A stretch of 64,000 nt of DNA from Pseudomonas argentinensis (GCF_001839655.2 NZ_CP056087.1:4464001-4528000); one strand, 5' to 3'; shown: positions 1-8,676, numbered from the stretch's first letter. Notes: generated by a model from the letters alone, not told the origin. Numbers and translations are program-made.

Positions 1-152
1 GGTAACGGCCGGCACCAGATGAAAGGTCCAGCACAGCGTTGTCGTTGCCACGTGCCCAGCGCATGATGACGGTATGGGCATCTTTAGCTTCTTCGCCGTA
101 TGCCGATATCTACTGGGCCACTGGCGCGAGTTCAGATCTTAACTTCATGCCT
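1..152 (-). pseudogene. possible gene fragment running off the left edge, interrupted by an in-frame TAG
   Basis: On the minus strand an ATG near 150 opens a frame reading MKLRSELAPVAQ, then a TAG at about 112-114. The same frame then continues openly to the edge of the window with a protein-like composition (it contains ISAYGEEAKDAH and RWARGNDNAVLDLSS). I do not recognise the family. It may be a nonsense-interrupted gene, or the real start may lie after the TAG. Only about 50 codons are visible, so the call is weak. Confidence 0.25.
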
Positions 153-213
153 TTTTTCGACCCGGTGACTACCCTATCAACAAGATGCTGTCTCGAGGTA
201 TTAGGAGTCATGC

Positions 214-1275
214 TTGTCGGCTAAAGGAAAAAAAACGGTGAGTCGTCGGGCTTATAAACCGCAATCGCAGCCCTTCTGGCTGATATTTAAACGATGCGTC
301 CAGATAGGCGGCTGCACCAACATACTCTTATTCTTACTCTTTCACTGGCTGGGCTCGCCGATCCTCGCCTGGGTCAGTGTCGTCAGTTTCGTGCTTTATG
401 TGTTGGCGTACCAACTATTGCTGAAGCGGCACAACAAGGTAGCTGTGGCGGTCGTCTGGTTCGAAGTGCTGGCACATGCCTCGCTGGGGGTAGTGATGCT
501 CGGCTGGGAAAGCGGCACGCACGTTTTCATCCTGCTGTTCGTCCCCATTACCGTGGCCAGCACACAGCTGCGCCACGCGTTGCTGCCGGTCGCTGCGCTC
601 TGGATCTACTACGTCGGTCTGTATCTGCTGACCCAGCTCTGGCTCCCACCACTGCAGCCAGTAAGCGTCACGGCAACCATTGCAATTCATACGGTCTCGC
701 TTGGCATCGTGATCGCCATGCTGGGTTATCTGGCGCACCTCTACCTGAGCACCATTCACAGCGCTCAGCAACGCTTGCGTGATCTGGCTATCACCGACCC
801 ACTGACTGGCTTGAGCAACCGCCGGTTCATCCTGGAGGCTGCCCATAACGAAGCTGCTCGTACAGTGAGCGATACGGACTCCCTGAGCTTCGTGCTGGCA
901 GACCTGGATCACTTCAAGAGCATCAATGACATCCATGGACACGAGGCGGGGGATCGTGTACTAGTCGCTGTCAGCGAGGTTTTCCGCAGCTGTGTTCGCG
1001 GAAATGATCTGGTCGCCCGTTGGGGCGGGGAGGAGTTTCTGCTGATGCTAACCGACACACCAGCCCGTGATGCTCGAAATATCGCCGAACGGATCCGCCA
1101 GAATATCGAATCACTCGATATCCCATTGGGCGACACTTCGCTGGGCGTCACCCTGACAATGGGGCTGAGCGTCCACTGTCGCGGCGAAACCGTGGGCGAA
1201 AGCATTTCGCGTGCGGACCAGGCGCTTTACCGAGGTAAGCAGGCAGGACGCAACCGTGTGGAAATGGACACCTAG
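214..1275 (+). CDS. membrane-anchored GGDEF diguanylate cyclase
   Basis: Predicted to make cyclic di-GMP from two GTP at the inner membrane. The 353-residue protein has about five to six hydrophobic segments between residues 30 and 180, forming a MASE-like sensor, followed by a GGDEF domain from about residue 190. The active-site signature is GGEEF at 271-275. Five residues before it is RGND (262-265), the RxxD product-inhibition site, so feedback control looks intact. The start chosen is TTG at 214 behind AGGAG at 203-207. A GTG at 238 behind AAAGG is an equally possible start and would remove eight residues. It is convergent with a second diguanylate cyclase at 1470-3023. The signal sensed by the membrane part is unknown. 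Confidence 0.88.
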   Translation: MSAKGKKTVSRRAYKPQSQPFWLIFKRCVQIGGCTNILLFLLFHWLGSPILAWVSVVSFVLYVLAYQLLLKRHNKVAVAVVWFEVLAHASLGVVMLGWESGTHVFILLFVPITVASTQLRHALLPVAALWIYYVGLYLLTQLWLPPLQPVSVTATIAIHTVSLGIVIAMLGYLAHLYLSTIHSAQQRLRDLAITDPLTGLSNRRFILEAAHNEAARTVSDTDSLSFVLADLDHFKSINDIHGHEAGDRVLVAVSEVFRSCVRGNDLVARWGGEEFLLMLTDTPARDARNIAERIRQNIESLDIPLGDTSLGVTLTMGLSVHCRGETVGESISRADQALYRGKQAGRNRVEMDT

Positions 1276-1290
1276 CAGGCGCTCAGTAGC

Positions 1291-1320
1291 GTCCGCTTCT
1301 GGCCGACTGCTGCCAGCCTA
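1291..1320. repeat. degenerate intergenic repeat (TTCTGGCCGA family)
   Basis: The sequence GTCCGCTTCTGGCCGACTGC and the bases after it recur almost unchanged at 26785-26810, and in variant form at 15708, 24824 and, reversed, 9511. It lies just after a coding region, as the other copies do. Function unknown. Confidence 0.55.
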
Positions 1321-1469
1321 ACCAATCGAGGAGCATCTGTTCAGCCTCTCTGTAGCTGACAGGCCGGTTGACGGGTAACTTACTTGTCAACAGAAACTCC
1401 TAAAACAGCGGTTGCGAGTTAATCTCCTTGGCAGGCGGTCACGACCCGCCATGGCCGCTGTAAAGATCA

Positions 1470-3023
1470 TTATTCCATACGCGAGGCCACGCGATTGCGG
1501 CCTTCTCGCTTCGCCAGGTAGAGCGCGCTATCGGCCGACAACAGAATTTCCTCGTAGCCAGTGGATTCGAATGCGGGTATCCCACCAGAGACTCCGATGC
1601 TCACGGTAACCCGTTCCAATAGCCCGCCAGGGGTCTGAATGTTTGCGTCCTCCACCGCCTGCCGGATCTTCTCTGCCACTTTCAAGGCGCCGTTCAGATC
1701 TGTGTGAGGCAAAATAATGGCTAATTCTTCACCGCCATAACGGGCGGCGAAATCTGCGCTTCTGTCCAAACAGCTCTTAACTATTGAAGAGACTCGGCGT
1801 AAGCATTCGTCTCCCGCCGGATGCCCGTGAAAGTCGTTATATCTTTTGAAGTAGTCAATATCCAGGAGGAGGAGCGATATCGACGCCCGATTGGCTCGTG
1901 CGTATTCAAATGCGCTGCTTAGCGTCTGATCGAAGAAGCGGCGGTTCGCTAAGCCGGTGAGGCCATCCTCGTTGGCCAGCCGGTTAAGCTCTGTGTTCAC
2001 GACTTGCAACGATCCATGATCTTTTCGCAGCAAGGTTTCCTCTTTGGCTTTCTGCACGATGTTCTGCGTCGTTCTAATCCCAAGAAATATGATGACCGCT
2101 AATGTGGTAAGCGCGGCTATAAGCGTGGCAATACAATCTCGCCGCCATGAGGCATATGCGTAGTCCTCGGTAATACCGACGGATAATCGGATGGGATAGC
2201 GACCGCTACTGGCATAACCAACCATACGCCGGGTCCCGTCTACTGGGGAGTCGAACACCAAGACGCCGCGCGTGCTGCCCGCCAGAATTGCCTGCGCAAC
2301 AGGCGCACCACTGACATTTACCGAAATCAGTTCCGGGCTGAACGGATTGCGCACAAGTTGGGCACCGTCTGTTCGTGCAAGGCTGACAATTCCGTTCGCG
2401 CCGAGATCGAAAGACCTGAAGTACTCCAAAAAGCTTTCGACGCGCATTGTTGCAAGCGCAACACCGTCAAACTCACCCATCTTATCTTCGAGACGGATGG
2501 AGATGGTGAAGATCCATTCACCAGTCGTTCGGCTTTGAATAGGAGGTCCTATATAGGGCGCCAGACTTTTATTGTTAAGATGATATTGAAAATAATCTCG
2601 ATCAGAATTATTACGCTTAGGGGTCTGGGGCGACAATGTCGTAACAATCCAGCGCCCATCAGCAGCGTAAAAGAAAATCCCCTGAATTCTGGGCTCCCAA
2701 TCTATCTGTGTGCGGGCGACGCTCATCATGCGCGCCAAATTCTCAGGCGTTTCCCCGTCATGCTGGTACCGCTCGGCTAAACCCAGCAGGATCATGCTGG
2801 CGTAGGTGATGGAACTCTCTGCGGCGGTGAGCACGGAGGCAGATAGGTTCGCAAGCTCGGCGTGGCGAGAGGCCTTTACATCATTGAACTTTGCATACAG
2901 CAGCACCCCGGTGAATGTGCTTAATGCTAGGCACGCGACCATAAGCAACATGACGGCCTGGATCCCAATCTTTCCAGAGGCCGGCAGGAGGGGCCTAAAT
3001 ACTGAATGGCGACGGTTACCCAT
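1470..3023 (-). CDS. diguanylate cyclase with periplasmic Cache-like sensor domain
   Basis: A 517-residue inner-membrane signalling protein. One membrane segment (about 21-43) and a second (about 297-317) bracket a periplasmic region of roughly 250 residues. That region looks like a double-Cache sensor: it contains DRDYF near 141-145 and a second lobe before the second segment. The GGDEF domain follows from about residue 345. Its signature is GGEEL at 430-434, with the RSAD inhibitory site at 421-424. GGEEL departs from the consensus at the last position, but the catalytic glutamate pair is kept. The ligand is not predictable from sequence; Cache domains usually bind small molecules such as amino or carboxylic acids. 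It is convergent with the cyclase at 214-1275, and no partner phosphodiesterase is visible nearby. Confidence 0.87.
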   Translation of the reverse strand: MGNRRHSVFRPLLPASGKIGIQAVMLLMVACLALSTFTGVLLYAKFNDVKASRHAELANLSASVLTAAESSITYASMILLGLAERYQHDGETPENLARMMSVARTQIDWEPRIQGIFFYAADGRWIVTTLSPQTPKRNNSDRDYFQYHLNNKSLAPYIGPPIQSRTTGEWIFTISIRLEDKMGEFDGVALATMRVESFLEYFRSFDLGANGIVSLARTDGAQLVRNPFSPELISVNVSGAPVAQAILAGSTRGVLVFDSPVDGTRRMVGYASSGRYPIRLSVGITEDYAYASWRRDCIATLIAALTTLAVIIFLGIRTTQNIVQKAKEETLLRKDHGSLQVVNTELNRLANEDGLTGLANRRFFDQTLSSAFEYARANRASISLLLLDIDYFKRYNDFHGHPAGDECLRRVSSIVKSCLDRSADFAARYGGEELAIILPHTDLNGALKVAEKIRQAVEDANIQTPGGLLERVTVSIGVSGGIPAFESTGYEEILLSADSALYLAKREGRNRVASRME

Positions 3024-3489
3024 TAGGGGACTCTTCGAATAAAATATTTGGTCTGCGTCAGTTATACCCTATGTGGAAGGCAACCACGTACCTGAGCTCC
3101 AACGGCTACGCGCCATCTCAAGCTAGCAGGAATCCTCTTAAAACGCCTTGGAGACTATAATCGAACCGTCTGCGCCAACGGGCTGCATAGGCAGCCCCAG
3201 TATCAACGCCTACCGTTGCTCGCTATAAATCCGATTTCCAAGCCATGCTGACTGCCTGGCCAGTGAAACCTGCCTTGATTTGGTCATCTCGCTGCAAGCC
3301 AGTTTGATAAGCTCTCATGCACCAGCACTGGCAATGACCTTTTGGCCGAAGCAGTCTGTCGTAAAGGGCCACTAACGGCCAAAAACAGTCACTCGCAAAT
3401 AAGTTAAACCGGGCTCAAGGAGGACGGTCGATTCCGACAATGACCGCCGCTGTCTGCAGCACGCTGATCGGTGGCGGATCTCGCCAAAC
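3024..3489. other. 466-bp intergenic stretch with one hairpin repeat
   Basis: No convincing reading frame. The only structure I see is TTTTGGCCG at 3340-3348 facing CGGCCAAAA at 3376-3384, a copy of the hairpin repeat found also at 15708 and 24824. The left part must carry the promoter of the minus-strand cyclase. Confidence 0.5.
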
Positions 3490-4380
3490 TCACAAATCGG
3501 CTCTCGTTTCGCTCAAGATTCTCGCAGCATCCCGCGCAGGAGGCAGGCCGAACACCCGTGCATAATCCCGCGTGAATTGCGTGGCGCTTTCATAGCCTAC
3601 CTCGAACGCGGCAGCCGTGACGCTTTTGGCGCAGGCGACCATGAGCATTCGGGCCTGGAGCAGGCGAACCCGTTTCTGGTACTGCAATGGGCTTAGCGTA
3701 GTGACGGTTTTGAAATGCCGGTGAAACGCTGAGACGCTCATGGCCGCTTTCTGCGCCAGGGTTTCCACCCTGATGGGTTCGGCAAAGTCCCGTCGAATCC
3801 ACTGAATGGCCAGGTTCACGCGGGCCATTGCGGTATCTGGTGCGGCGATCTCTCGCAACATCCAGCCATGCGGGCCTTGTAGAACGCGAAACAGTATCTC
3901 GCGCTCGTACGCAGGAGCGAGCGCGGCAATAGCATCGGGATTGCCCATGAGTCGAAGCATGCGCACCCAGGCATCCATCAGATCTGGCGTGACGGCAGCC
4001 ACCGAAAAGCCAGGGTCGCTTTCATACCGGCCAATAGGTTTCGGAAGGTCGGCCAGCAACGTGGCGAGCACAGTCGGGTCGAGTGTCAGGCTAACGGCTA
4101 GATAGGGCTCGCCTGTCTCAGCGGCGTGGACAGCCCCTACCGCCGGCAGGTCGATGGACATCACGAAATACGTCGCAGGGTCATACCGAAGGGTGCGGTC
4201 GCCCACCGTCATCGTTTTGCTGCCTTGCAGGATGAGGTTGATCATCGGGTCGTAGACGGCAGCGAGCATGTGCTCGGGGATCTTGCCCTGAACCATGGCG
4301 ACTCGCGGAATGCCCGTCTCGGTGCGGCGATTTTCGGCCTTGGCGGTTAAAGCGCGCAGTTCATTTAGTTGATTTTTCAT
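3490..4380 (-). CDS. AraC-family transcriptional regulator (AraC_N type)
   Basis: A 296-residue regulator. The N-terminal half (about 1-185) resembles the AraC-type N-terminal cupin domain: it has the typical stretch MINLILQGSKTMTVGDR near residues 45-62. The C-terminal 100 residues hold two helix-turn-helix motifs, the first around ETLAQKAAMSVSAFHRHF and the second around SVTAAAFEVGYESATQFTRDY. It is divergently transcribed from the SDR at 4519, with about 140 bp between the starts. In this family that arrangement usually means the regulator activates the neighbouring oxidoreductase genes. The effector is unknown. Confidence 0.85.
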   Translation of the reverse strand: MKNQLNELRALTAKAENRRTETGIPRVAMVQGKIPEHMLAAVYDPMINLILQGSKTMTVGDRTLRYDPATYFVMSIDLPAVGAVHAAETGEPYLAVSLTLDPTVLATLLADLPKPIGRYESDPGFSVAAVTPDLMDAWVRMLRLMGNPDAIAALAPAYEREILFRVLQGPHGWMLREIAAPDTAMARVNLAIQWIRRDFAEPIRVETLAQKAAMSVSAFHRHFKTVTTLSPLQYQKRVRLLQARMLMVACAKSVTAAAFEVGYESATQFTRDYARVFGLPPARDAARILSETRADL

Positions 4381-4518
4381 GATGGGAATGTTGACCGTTA
4401 ATCGATGAGCTATACAAGGGAAAAGCAGAAACAGGCAAGTTTGGAGTAGGAACGGCTGCGTCGGCGAAGCGGTGCGTAGCTACTGTGGTGACTCATTTCA
4501 TCGACAGCGGAGCACCAC

Positions 4519-5262
4519 ATGAGCGTGATCGTTATCACCGGCGGCAGTCGTGGAATCGGTGCCAGTACGGCACGGCACATTGCCCAGCGTGGCATGGGGG
4601 TCATCCTTACTTACAACAGCAATGCTCAAGCGGCGGCAGAAGTCGTCAGAAGTATCGAGCAGGCCGGTGGTAGAGCCGCTGCGCTCGAACTCGATGTCGG
4701 CCAAGTGGGCAGTTTCGAAGTGTTTCGAGAATCGGTCTTGATGAGCTTGAAGAACATTTGGGGCATCAATACGCTCGCTGGCTTGGTTAACAATGCGGGG
4801 TATGGCCTGTTCAACCCGTTGCAGACGGTCAGCGAAGCGCAGTTCGACGGTTTGTTCAATGTTCACCTGAAAGGTCCGTTCTTCCTGACCCAGACACTTC
4901 TGCCGTTGCTGGAAGAAAACGCCAGCATCGTCAACCTGACCAGTGCCACCACCCGCGTGGCCACTGCTGGTGTGGCGCCTTACGCGGCGTTCAAGGGCGG
5001 TCTTGAAGTACTTACCCGTTACATGGCCAAGGAGTTTGGTGATCGGCGTATACGGGCCAATGCGGTTTCACCTGGAGCGATTCGAACTGAATTGGGCGGC
5101 GGGCTTAACGACGAGTTCGAAGCAATGCTGGCAGCGCAAACCGCGCTGGGCAGGGTGGGCGAGCCTGAAGATGTGGCGCGCGTCATTGCCATGCTGTTGT
5201 CCGACAATGGCGCTTGGATCAATGCCCAGACCATTGAAGTGGCCGGCGGCTACAACATCTGA
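4519..5262 (+). CDS. short-chain dehydrogenase/reductase (FabG-like SDR)
   Basis: A classical 247-residue SDR that should reduce a carbonyl or oxidise an alcohol with NAD(P)H. It shows the Rossmann motif TGGSRGIG near residues 7-14, NNAG near 90, a serine in NLTSATT, and the catalytic pair in YAAFK. The C-terminal part has the usual family pattern SPGAIRTEL and ends in VAGGYNI. It is first in a plus-strand unit with the VOC protein at 5281 and the NAD-binding protein at 5679. The 18-bp gap to 5281 and the later ATGA overlap suggest one mRNA, probably controlled by the divergent AraC regulator. The substrate cannot be read from sequence. The closest paralogue in the window is the SDR at 13571. 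Confidence 0.87.
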   Translation: MSVIVITGGSRGIGASTARHIAQRGMGVILTYNSNAQAAAEVVRSIEQAGGRAAALELDVGQVGSFEVFRESVLMSLKNIWGINTLAGLVNNAGYGLFNPLQTVSEAQFDGLFNVHLKGPFFLTQTLLPLLEENASIVNLTSATTRVATAGVAPYAAFKGGLEVLTRYMAKEFGDRRIRANAVSPGAIRTELGGGLNDEFEAMLAAQTALGRVGEPEDVARVIAMLLSDNGAWINAQTIEVAGGYNI

Positions 5263-5280
5263 ACAAGCGAGGGCTATGAC

Positions 5281-5682
5281 GTGCTGGATCATGTTTTTCT
5301 ATCGGTTAGCGACATCGAGCGCTCCATCCGTTTTTACGAAGCGGCACTGTTGCCGCTTGGTATCACTGCACGTCTGGACTACGACGGCAAGAACGGCCCG
5401 CCAGGTCATCCGGATCTCAAAGGCTTCGGCGCCAATGGTCGGGTGTTCTTCTGGCTGCGCGAGGGTGTGGTCGAGGCGCGCGCGGCTCACGTCGGGTTTG
5501 TCGCGAGCAGCAAGGTCGAGGTCGAGGCTGCCTATGCCGCCGCGATGAGCGAGGGCGCTGTTGACAATGGCTCGCCGGGTGCCCGGCTGCATTACGACCC
5601 GAATTACTACGCCGCGAACGTGCTAGACCCGGATGGCTACAGCGTGGAATTCGTCTACAAGAACTGGCAGCACGCGCAATGA
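5281..5682 (+). CDS. VOC-superfamily (glyoxalase/dioxygenase fold) protein
   Basis: A 133-residue protein of the vicinal-oxygen-chelate fold. It begins MLDHVFLSVSDIERSIRFYE, the usual first beta-alpha unit with a candidate metal-ligand histidine at position 4. The C-terminal part carries GARLHYDPNYYAANVLDPDG and a terminal VEFV glutamate. The start is GTG at 5281, behind GCGAGGG at 5267-5273. It overlaps the next gene by four bases (ATGA). It is clearly related to the VOC protein at 8266, which also follows an SDR gene. Members include lyases, dioxygenases and resistance proteins; which activity this one has is unknown. Confidence 0.82.
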   Translation: MLDHVFLSVSDIERSIRFYEAALLPLGITARLDYDGKNGPPGHPDLKGFGANGRVFFWLREGVVEARAAHVGFVASSKVEVEAAYAAAMSEGAVDNGSPGARLHYDPNYYAANVLDPDGYSVEFVYKNWQHAQ

Positions 5683-6656
5683 AGACATTACTGATTTACG
5701 GCGCGACGGGTTACACCGGGCGCATGGCTGCAGAACGGGCGAAAGCACTGGGTCTCAATTTCGAAATAGCGGGGCGTACGGTTGATCGGCTGGAAGATCT
5801 TGCTGCGCAACTGAATGTTCCTTACCGCGTGTTCGGAGCAGATGCTCAGGCCGCAGGGGCGCTGGATGGGATAGACGTACTGCTGAACGTTGCCGGACCC
5901 TTCGCGCAAACCGCCGAGGCTCTGATGCGGGCGTGCATGCAGGCTGGTGTCGACTACCTGGACATTACGGCCGAGATCAATGTCTACCGGCTCGCGGAAC
6001 GGCTGGGTGCTCAGGCTGGCGAGGCAGGTGTGATGCTTCTGCCTGGCGTCGGCTGGGACGTTGTCCCCACGGACTGCCTGGCCATGCATGTCGCTCAGCG
6101 GGTTGCGAGTCCTCATGCGCTGAGCATTGCGTTACAGGTTCCCGGGTCCATGTCGCGGGGTTCGGCAATGAGCGTCAGCGAAATCATAGGGGCAGGCCTG
6201 CTCGCACGGGTCGACGGTGAACTCGTGGCAACACCTGATGCACAGCCACGGCAGTTTGATTTCGGCGATGGGCCAGTGACGTGCCAGCCGTTGTCTTTCG
6301 GTGATCTGGTGACGGGGTGGCATTCGACAGGCATCCCCAACATCGCGATGTTCGTGCATATCCCGGGGGACGCCTTTCCCGAGGGCGACTTATCAAAACT
6401 GCCTGATGGTCCCAGCGCCCATGAGCGGGACGCCCATCGGGCTCGCGCGGTGGCAGAGGTCACAGCAGCGGATGGCAGCGTTGCTTGCTCCATGATCGAA
6501 ACGGTGAATGGATATTCCTACACCCCATTGGCCGCTATCGAAGCTGTGCGCCGCGTGTTGAGCGGTGAGCGCAAGCTTGGTTTTGAAACGCCTGCGCGCA
6601 TTTTCGGTGGTGAATTTGCCCAGAGCATTGCCGGAACGACCATCACTGATCGCTGA
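5679..6656 (+). CDS. saccharopine-dehydrogenase-like NAD(P)-binding protein
   Basis: A 325-residue protein opening with LIYGATGYTGRMAAERA, an extended Rossmann motif typical of the saccharopine dehydrogenase / trans-acting enoyl reductase group. Further family marks are LLNVAGPFAQTAEALMRACM and VDYLDITAE near residues 66-98. It is translationally coupled to the VOC gene by the ATGA overlap at 5679-5682. It has no lysine-biosynthesis neighbours, so a true saccharopine dehydrogenase role is unlikely. A reductase acting with the upstream SDR on an unknown substrate fits better. Confidence 0.8.
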   Translation: MKTLLIYGATGYTGRMAAERAKALGLNFEIAGRTVDRLEDLAAQLNVPYRVFGADAQAAGALDGIDVLLNVAGPFAQTAEALMRACMQAGVDYLDITAEINVYRLAERLGAQAGEAGVMLLPGVGWDVVPTDCLAMHVAQRVASPHALSIALQVPGSMSRGSAMSVSEIIGAGLLARVDGELVATPDAQPRQFDFGDGPVTCQPLSFGDLVTGWHSTGIPNIAMFVHIPGDAFPEGDLSKLPDGPSAHERDAHRARAVAEVTAADGSVACSMIETVNGYSYTPLAAIEAVRRVLSGERKLGFETPARIFGGEFAQSIAGTTITDR

Positions 6657-6687
6657 CTACCCCTAGGTAGCGTCTATGCGGCTTTGC

Positions 6688-7290
6688 TCAGGAATTCGTA
6701 GCGCTGTCGCTAGCCTCGAATTCAAGAGAAATCAGCTTGCCGGCAAGCTGCGCCGTTTCCATCAAGCGTTTGAGAGACATGCCACTGCACGCCGCCGCCG
6801 ACAGCCCCCGCAGGGTGATAAGCACGTAGTCAGCCAGGACCTGAGCGGCGTCCGGGCGGACCTGATCAAGGTAACGACGGATGGCCTGGATGCCGACGCC
6901 GCCCAGTTTCTCGGCCATGTGGCGGGCGGTCGGATCGTCCGCACGCATGCCCTCGGTGATCAGGCAGCCACGCAAAACCCGGTCTCGTCCGTACTGCTTC
7001 GCAGCGGCAACCAGCAGTGCGGTCAATGCTTCTGCAGGCGATCGATCCGGTCCCAGCAGCCTGTCCATAGGCAGCGCGTTTTCACTGGCGTAGCGATGCA
7101 TCGCACGCTCGAACAGCTCGGCTTTGCTGCCATAAGCGGCGTAAAAGCTCGGCGGCTTGATATTCATGGCCTCGGTCAGGTCGGTCAGGCTGACCGCGTC
7201 GAAGCCGCGCTGATGAAATAGCGCCTGTGCGATGGCTATTCCTTGCTCACGGTTGAAGGCGGGGCGGCGCTGCCGGGTTTTTTCGTTCAT
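6688..7290 (-). CDS. TetR-family repressor
   Basis: A 200-residue regulator with an N-terminal TetR helix-turn-helix: FHQRGFDAVSLTDLTEAMNI, then PPSFYAAYGSKAELFERA around residues 27-66. The C-terminal ligand-binding domain is poorly conserved and its ligand is unknown. It is divergent from the SDR at 7448. Between them lie three copies of a TGTAG-N6-CTACA type palindrome (7319-7334, 7369-7384, 7410-7425), the expected architecture for a self-regulating TetR repressor that also controls the SDR and VOC genes. Confidence 0.88.
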   Translation of the reverse strand: MNEKTRQRRPAFNREQGIAIAQALFHQRGFDAVSLTDLTEAMNIKPPSFYAAYGSKAELFERAMHRYASENALPMDRLLGPDRSPAEALTALLVAAAKQYGRDRVLRGCLITEGMRADDPTARHMAEKLGGVGIQAIRRYLDQVRPDAAQVLADYVLITLRGLSAAACSGMSLKRLMETAQLAGKLISLEFEASDSATNS

Positions 7291-7318
7291 GGCAATCTCG
7301 TTCTGTCGGTGTGACTAA

Positions 7319-7334
7319 TGTAGCGATCACTACA
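7319..7334. promoter_or_regulatory. putative TetR operator O1
   Basis: TGTAGCGATCACTACA has perfect TGTAG/CTACA arms around six bases. It lies 29 bp upstream of the TetR start and is the first of three like sites. Confidence 0.65.
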
Positions 7335-7368
7335 AGAGGTTTCAATCACCGATCGTTAGCCAGATTTA

Positions 7369-7384
7369 TATAGCGATCACTAAA
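7369..7384. promoter_or_regulatory. putative TetR operator O2 (weaker match)
   Basis: TATAGCGATCACTAAA has the same CGATCA spacer as O1 with one arm base changed on each side. Its centre is 50 bp from that of O1. Confidence 0.5.
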
Positions 7385-7409
7385 TATGTTGCGCCTAGGT
7401 ATTTAGCTA

Positions 7410-7425
7410 TGTAGTGTTCGCTACA
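7410..7425. promoter_or_regulatory. putative TetR operator O3
   Basis: TGTAGTGTTCGCTACA has perfect TGTAG/CTACA arms. It lies 22 bp upstream of the SDR start at 7448, placed to block its promoter. Its centre is 41 bp from that of O2. Confidence 0.65.
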
Positions 7426-7447
7426 TGTCCGCTCTCGAGGTATTCCC

Positions 7448-8188
7448 ATGCTGTTTGAAAATAAGGTTGTTCTGGTCACTGGTGGCTCTTCGGGCCTCGG
7501 TTTCGCCATTGCTGAAGCGTTCGCCAGCCAGGGTGCCAAGCTGGTTATCACTGGGCGCCGCCAGCCTCAGCTCGACGAATCCGTTAAGGGCCTCGGCGAG
7601 AACGCCTCTGCCGTCTGCGCGGACATTTCGAACCCTGCCGACCTGACCGAGCTGTTCAGCCACATCAGCGGGGTGCATGGCCGTATCGACGTATTGATCG
7701 CCAATGCCGGGACGGGTGAAATCGAGCCCTTGGGTGCGATCACCGAAGCAGGCTTCGATCGGCTCTTCACGACCAATGTCAAAGGCACGACCTTCACCGT
7801 GCAAGGCGCGCTGCCGTTCATGGGTAAGGGGAGCAGCGTCATCGTCATCGGCTCGACCGCCTCGATCAACCCCGGCCCCGGCCTGAGTGTCTACGGAGCC
7901 ACCAAGGCCGCGCTCCGTTCGCTTGTGCGCAGCTGGATTCTGGACATCAAAGGCTCCGGCGTGCGTATTAACCTGCTCAGCCCCGGCCCCGTGGATACCC
8001 CGTCCCTGCGCAATGTGCTTGGTGAGAACGCGCAGGAGGTAATCGATGCACTCAGCGAGAAGAGCACCCTCGGTCGGATCGGCCAGGCATATGAGATCGG
8101 TCAAGCCGCGCTCTTCCTGGCGAGCAATGCATCGAGCTATATCAATGGGGCTGAGCTGTTCGCCGACGGTGGTGCATCTCAAGTTTAG
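7448..8188 (+). CDS. short-chain dehydrogenase/reductase under TetR control
   Basis: A 246-residue SDR with TGGSSGLG (residues 11-18), an NAG motif (IANAGTGE) and the Ser-Tyr-Lys triad in GSTASINPGPGLSVYGATKA. It ends with a conventional GAELFADGG segment. The ATG at 7448 is preceded by GAGGT at 7437-7441. It follows the triple palindrome shared with the divergent TetR gene, and the VOC gene follows after 77 bp. The pair repeats the SDR-VOC order of 4519-5682. Likely a stress- or xenobiotic-induced oxidoreductase; substrate unknown. Confidence 0.87.
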   Translation: MLFENKVVLVTGGSSGLGFAIAEAFASQGAKLVITGRRQPQLDESVKGLGENASAVCADISNPADLTELFSHISGVHGRIDVLIANAGTGEIEPLGAITEAGFDRLFTTNVKGTTFTVQGALPFMGKGSSVIVIGSTASINPGPGLSVYGATKAALRSLVRSWILDIKGSGVRINLLSPGPVDTPSLRNVLGENAQEVIDALSEKSTLGRIGQAYEIGQAALFLASNASSYINGAELFADGGASQV

Positions 8189-8265
8189 AACGGGCACGGA
8201 GCGATAGGCGCTGAATAACGCGCTCTACCAACCTGCCAATCAACGGCGATTTATGGAGATACCTG

Positions 8266-8676
8266 ATGAGCAATTTCGCGGGGTCGGCAATCGACCATGT
8301 GGGCCTCGGTGTTTCGGACATTGCGGATGCTCAGGCCTTCTACGAAGCCGCGCTCAGTCCACTTGGGATTGAGTTGCTGATGAGCATCGAGGCCGATCCG
8401 CCAGGTTCAACACCTCGAAGATTAGGGTTCGGTTCTGAAGGAAAGCCGTTTTTATGGTTGCATGCTGCGCTTCCCCCCAGCCAGGGGACGCACATAGCTC
8501 TGATCGCGCAGAACCGTGAGGCGGTCGATGCTTTCCATGCGGCTGGCATAGCCGCTGGCGGACAAGACAATGGGGCGCCGGGCATCAGGCTTCATTACCA
8601 CTCCAATTACTACGCGGCGTATGTGCTAGGCCCTGAGGGAGTGAATCTGGAAGCGGTTTGCCAGCTAACTGCTTAG
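8266..8676 (+). CDS. VOC-superfamily protein, paralogue of 5281-5682
   Basis: A 136-residue glyoxalase-fold protein. It opens AIDHVGLGVSDIADAQAFYE and ends in the block GIRLHYHSNYYAAYVLGPEG. Both match the VOC protein at 5281 (DHVFLSVSDIERSIRFYE; ARLHYDPNYYAANVLDPDG), so the two are duplicates or parallel acquisitions. Candidate metal ligands are His in IDHV, His in RLHYH and the terminal Glu in LEAV. It probably shares a transcript with the SDR at 7448. Specific activity unknown. Confidence 0.82.
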   Translation: MSNFAGSAIDHVGLGVSDIADAQAFYEAALSPLGIELLMSIEADPPGSTPRRLGFGSEGKPFLWLHAALPPSQGTHIALIAQNREAVDAFHAAGIAAGGQDNGAPGIRLHYHSNYYAAYVLGPEGVNLEAVCQLTA

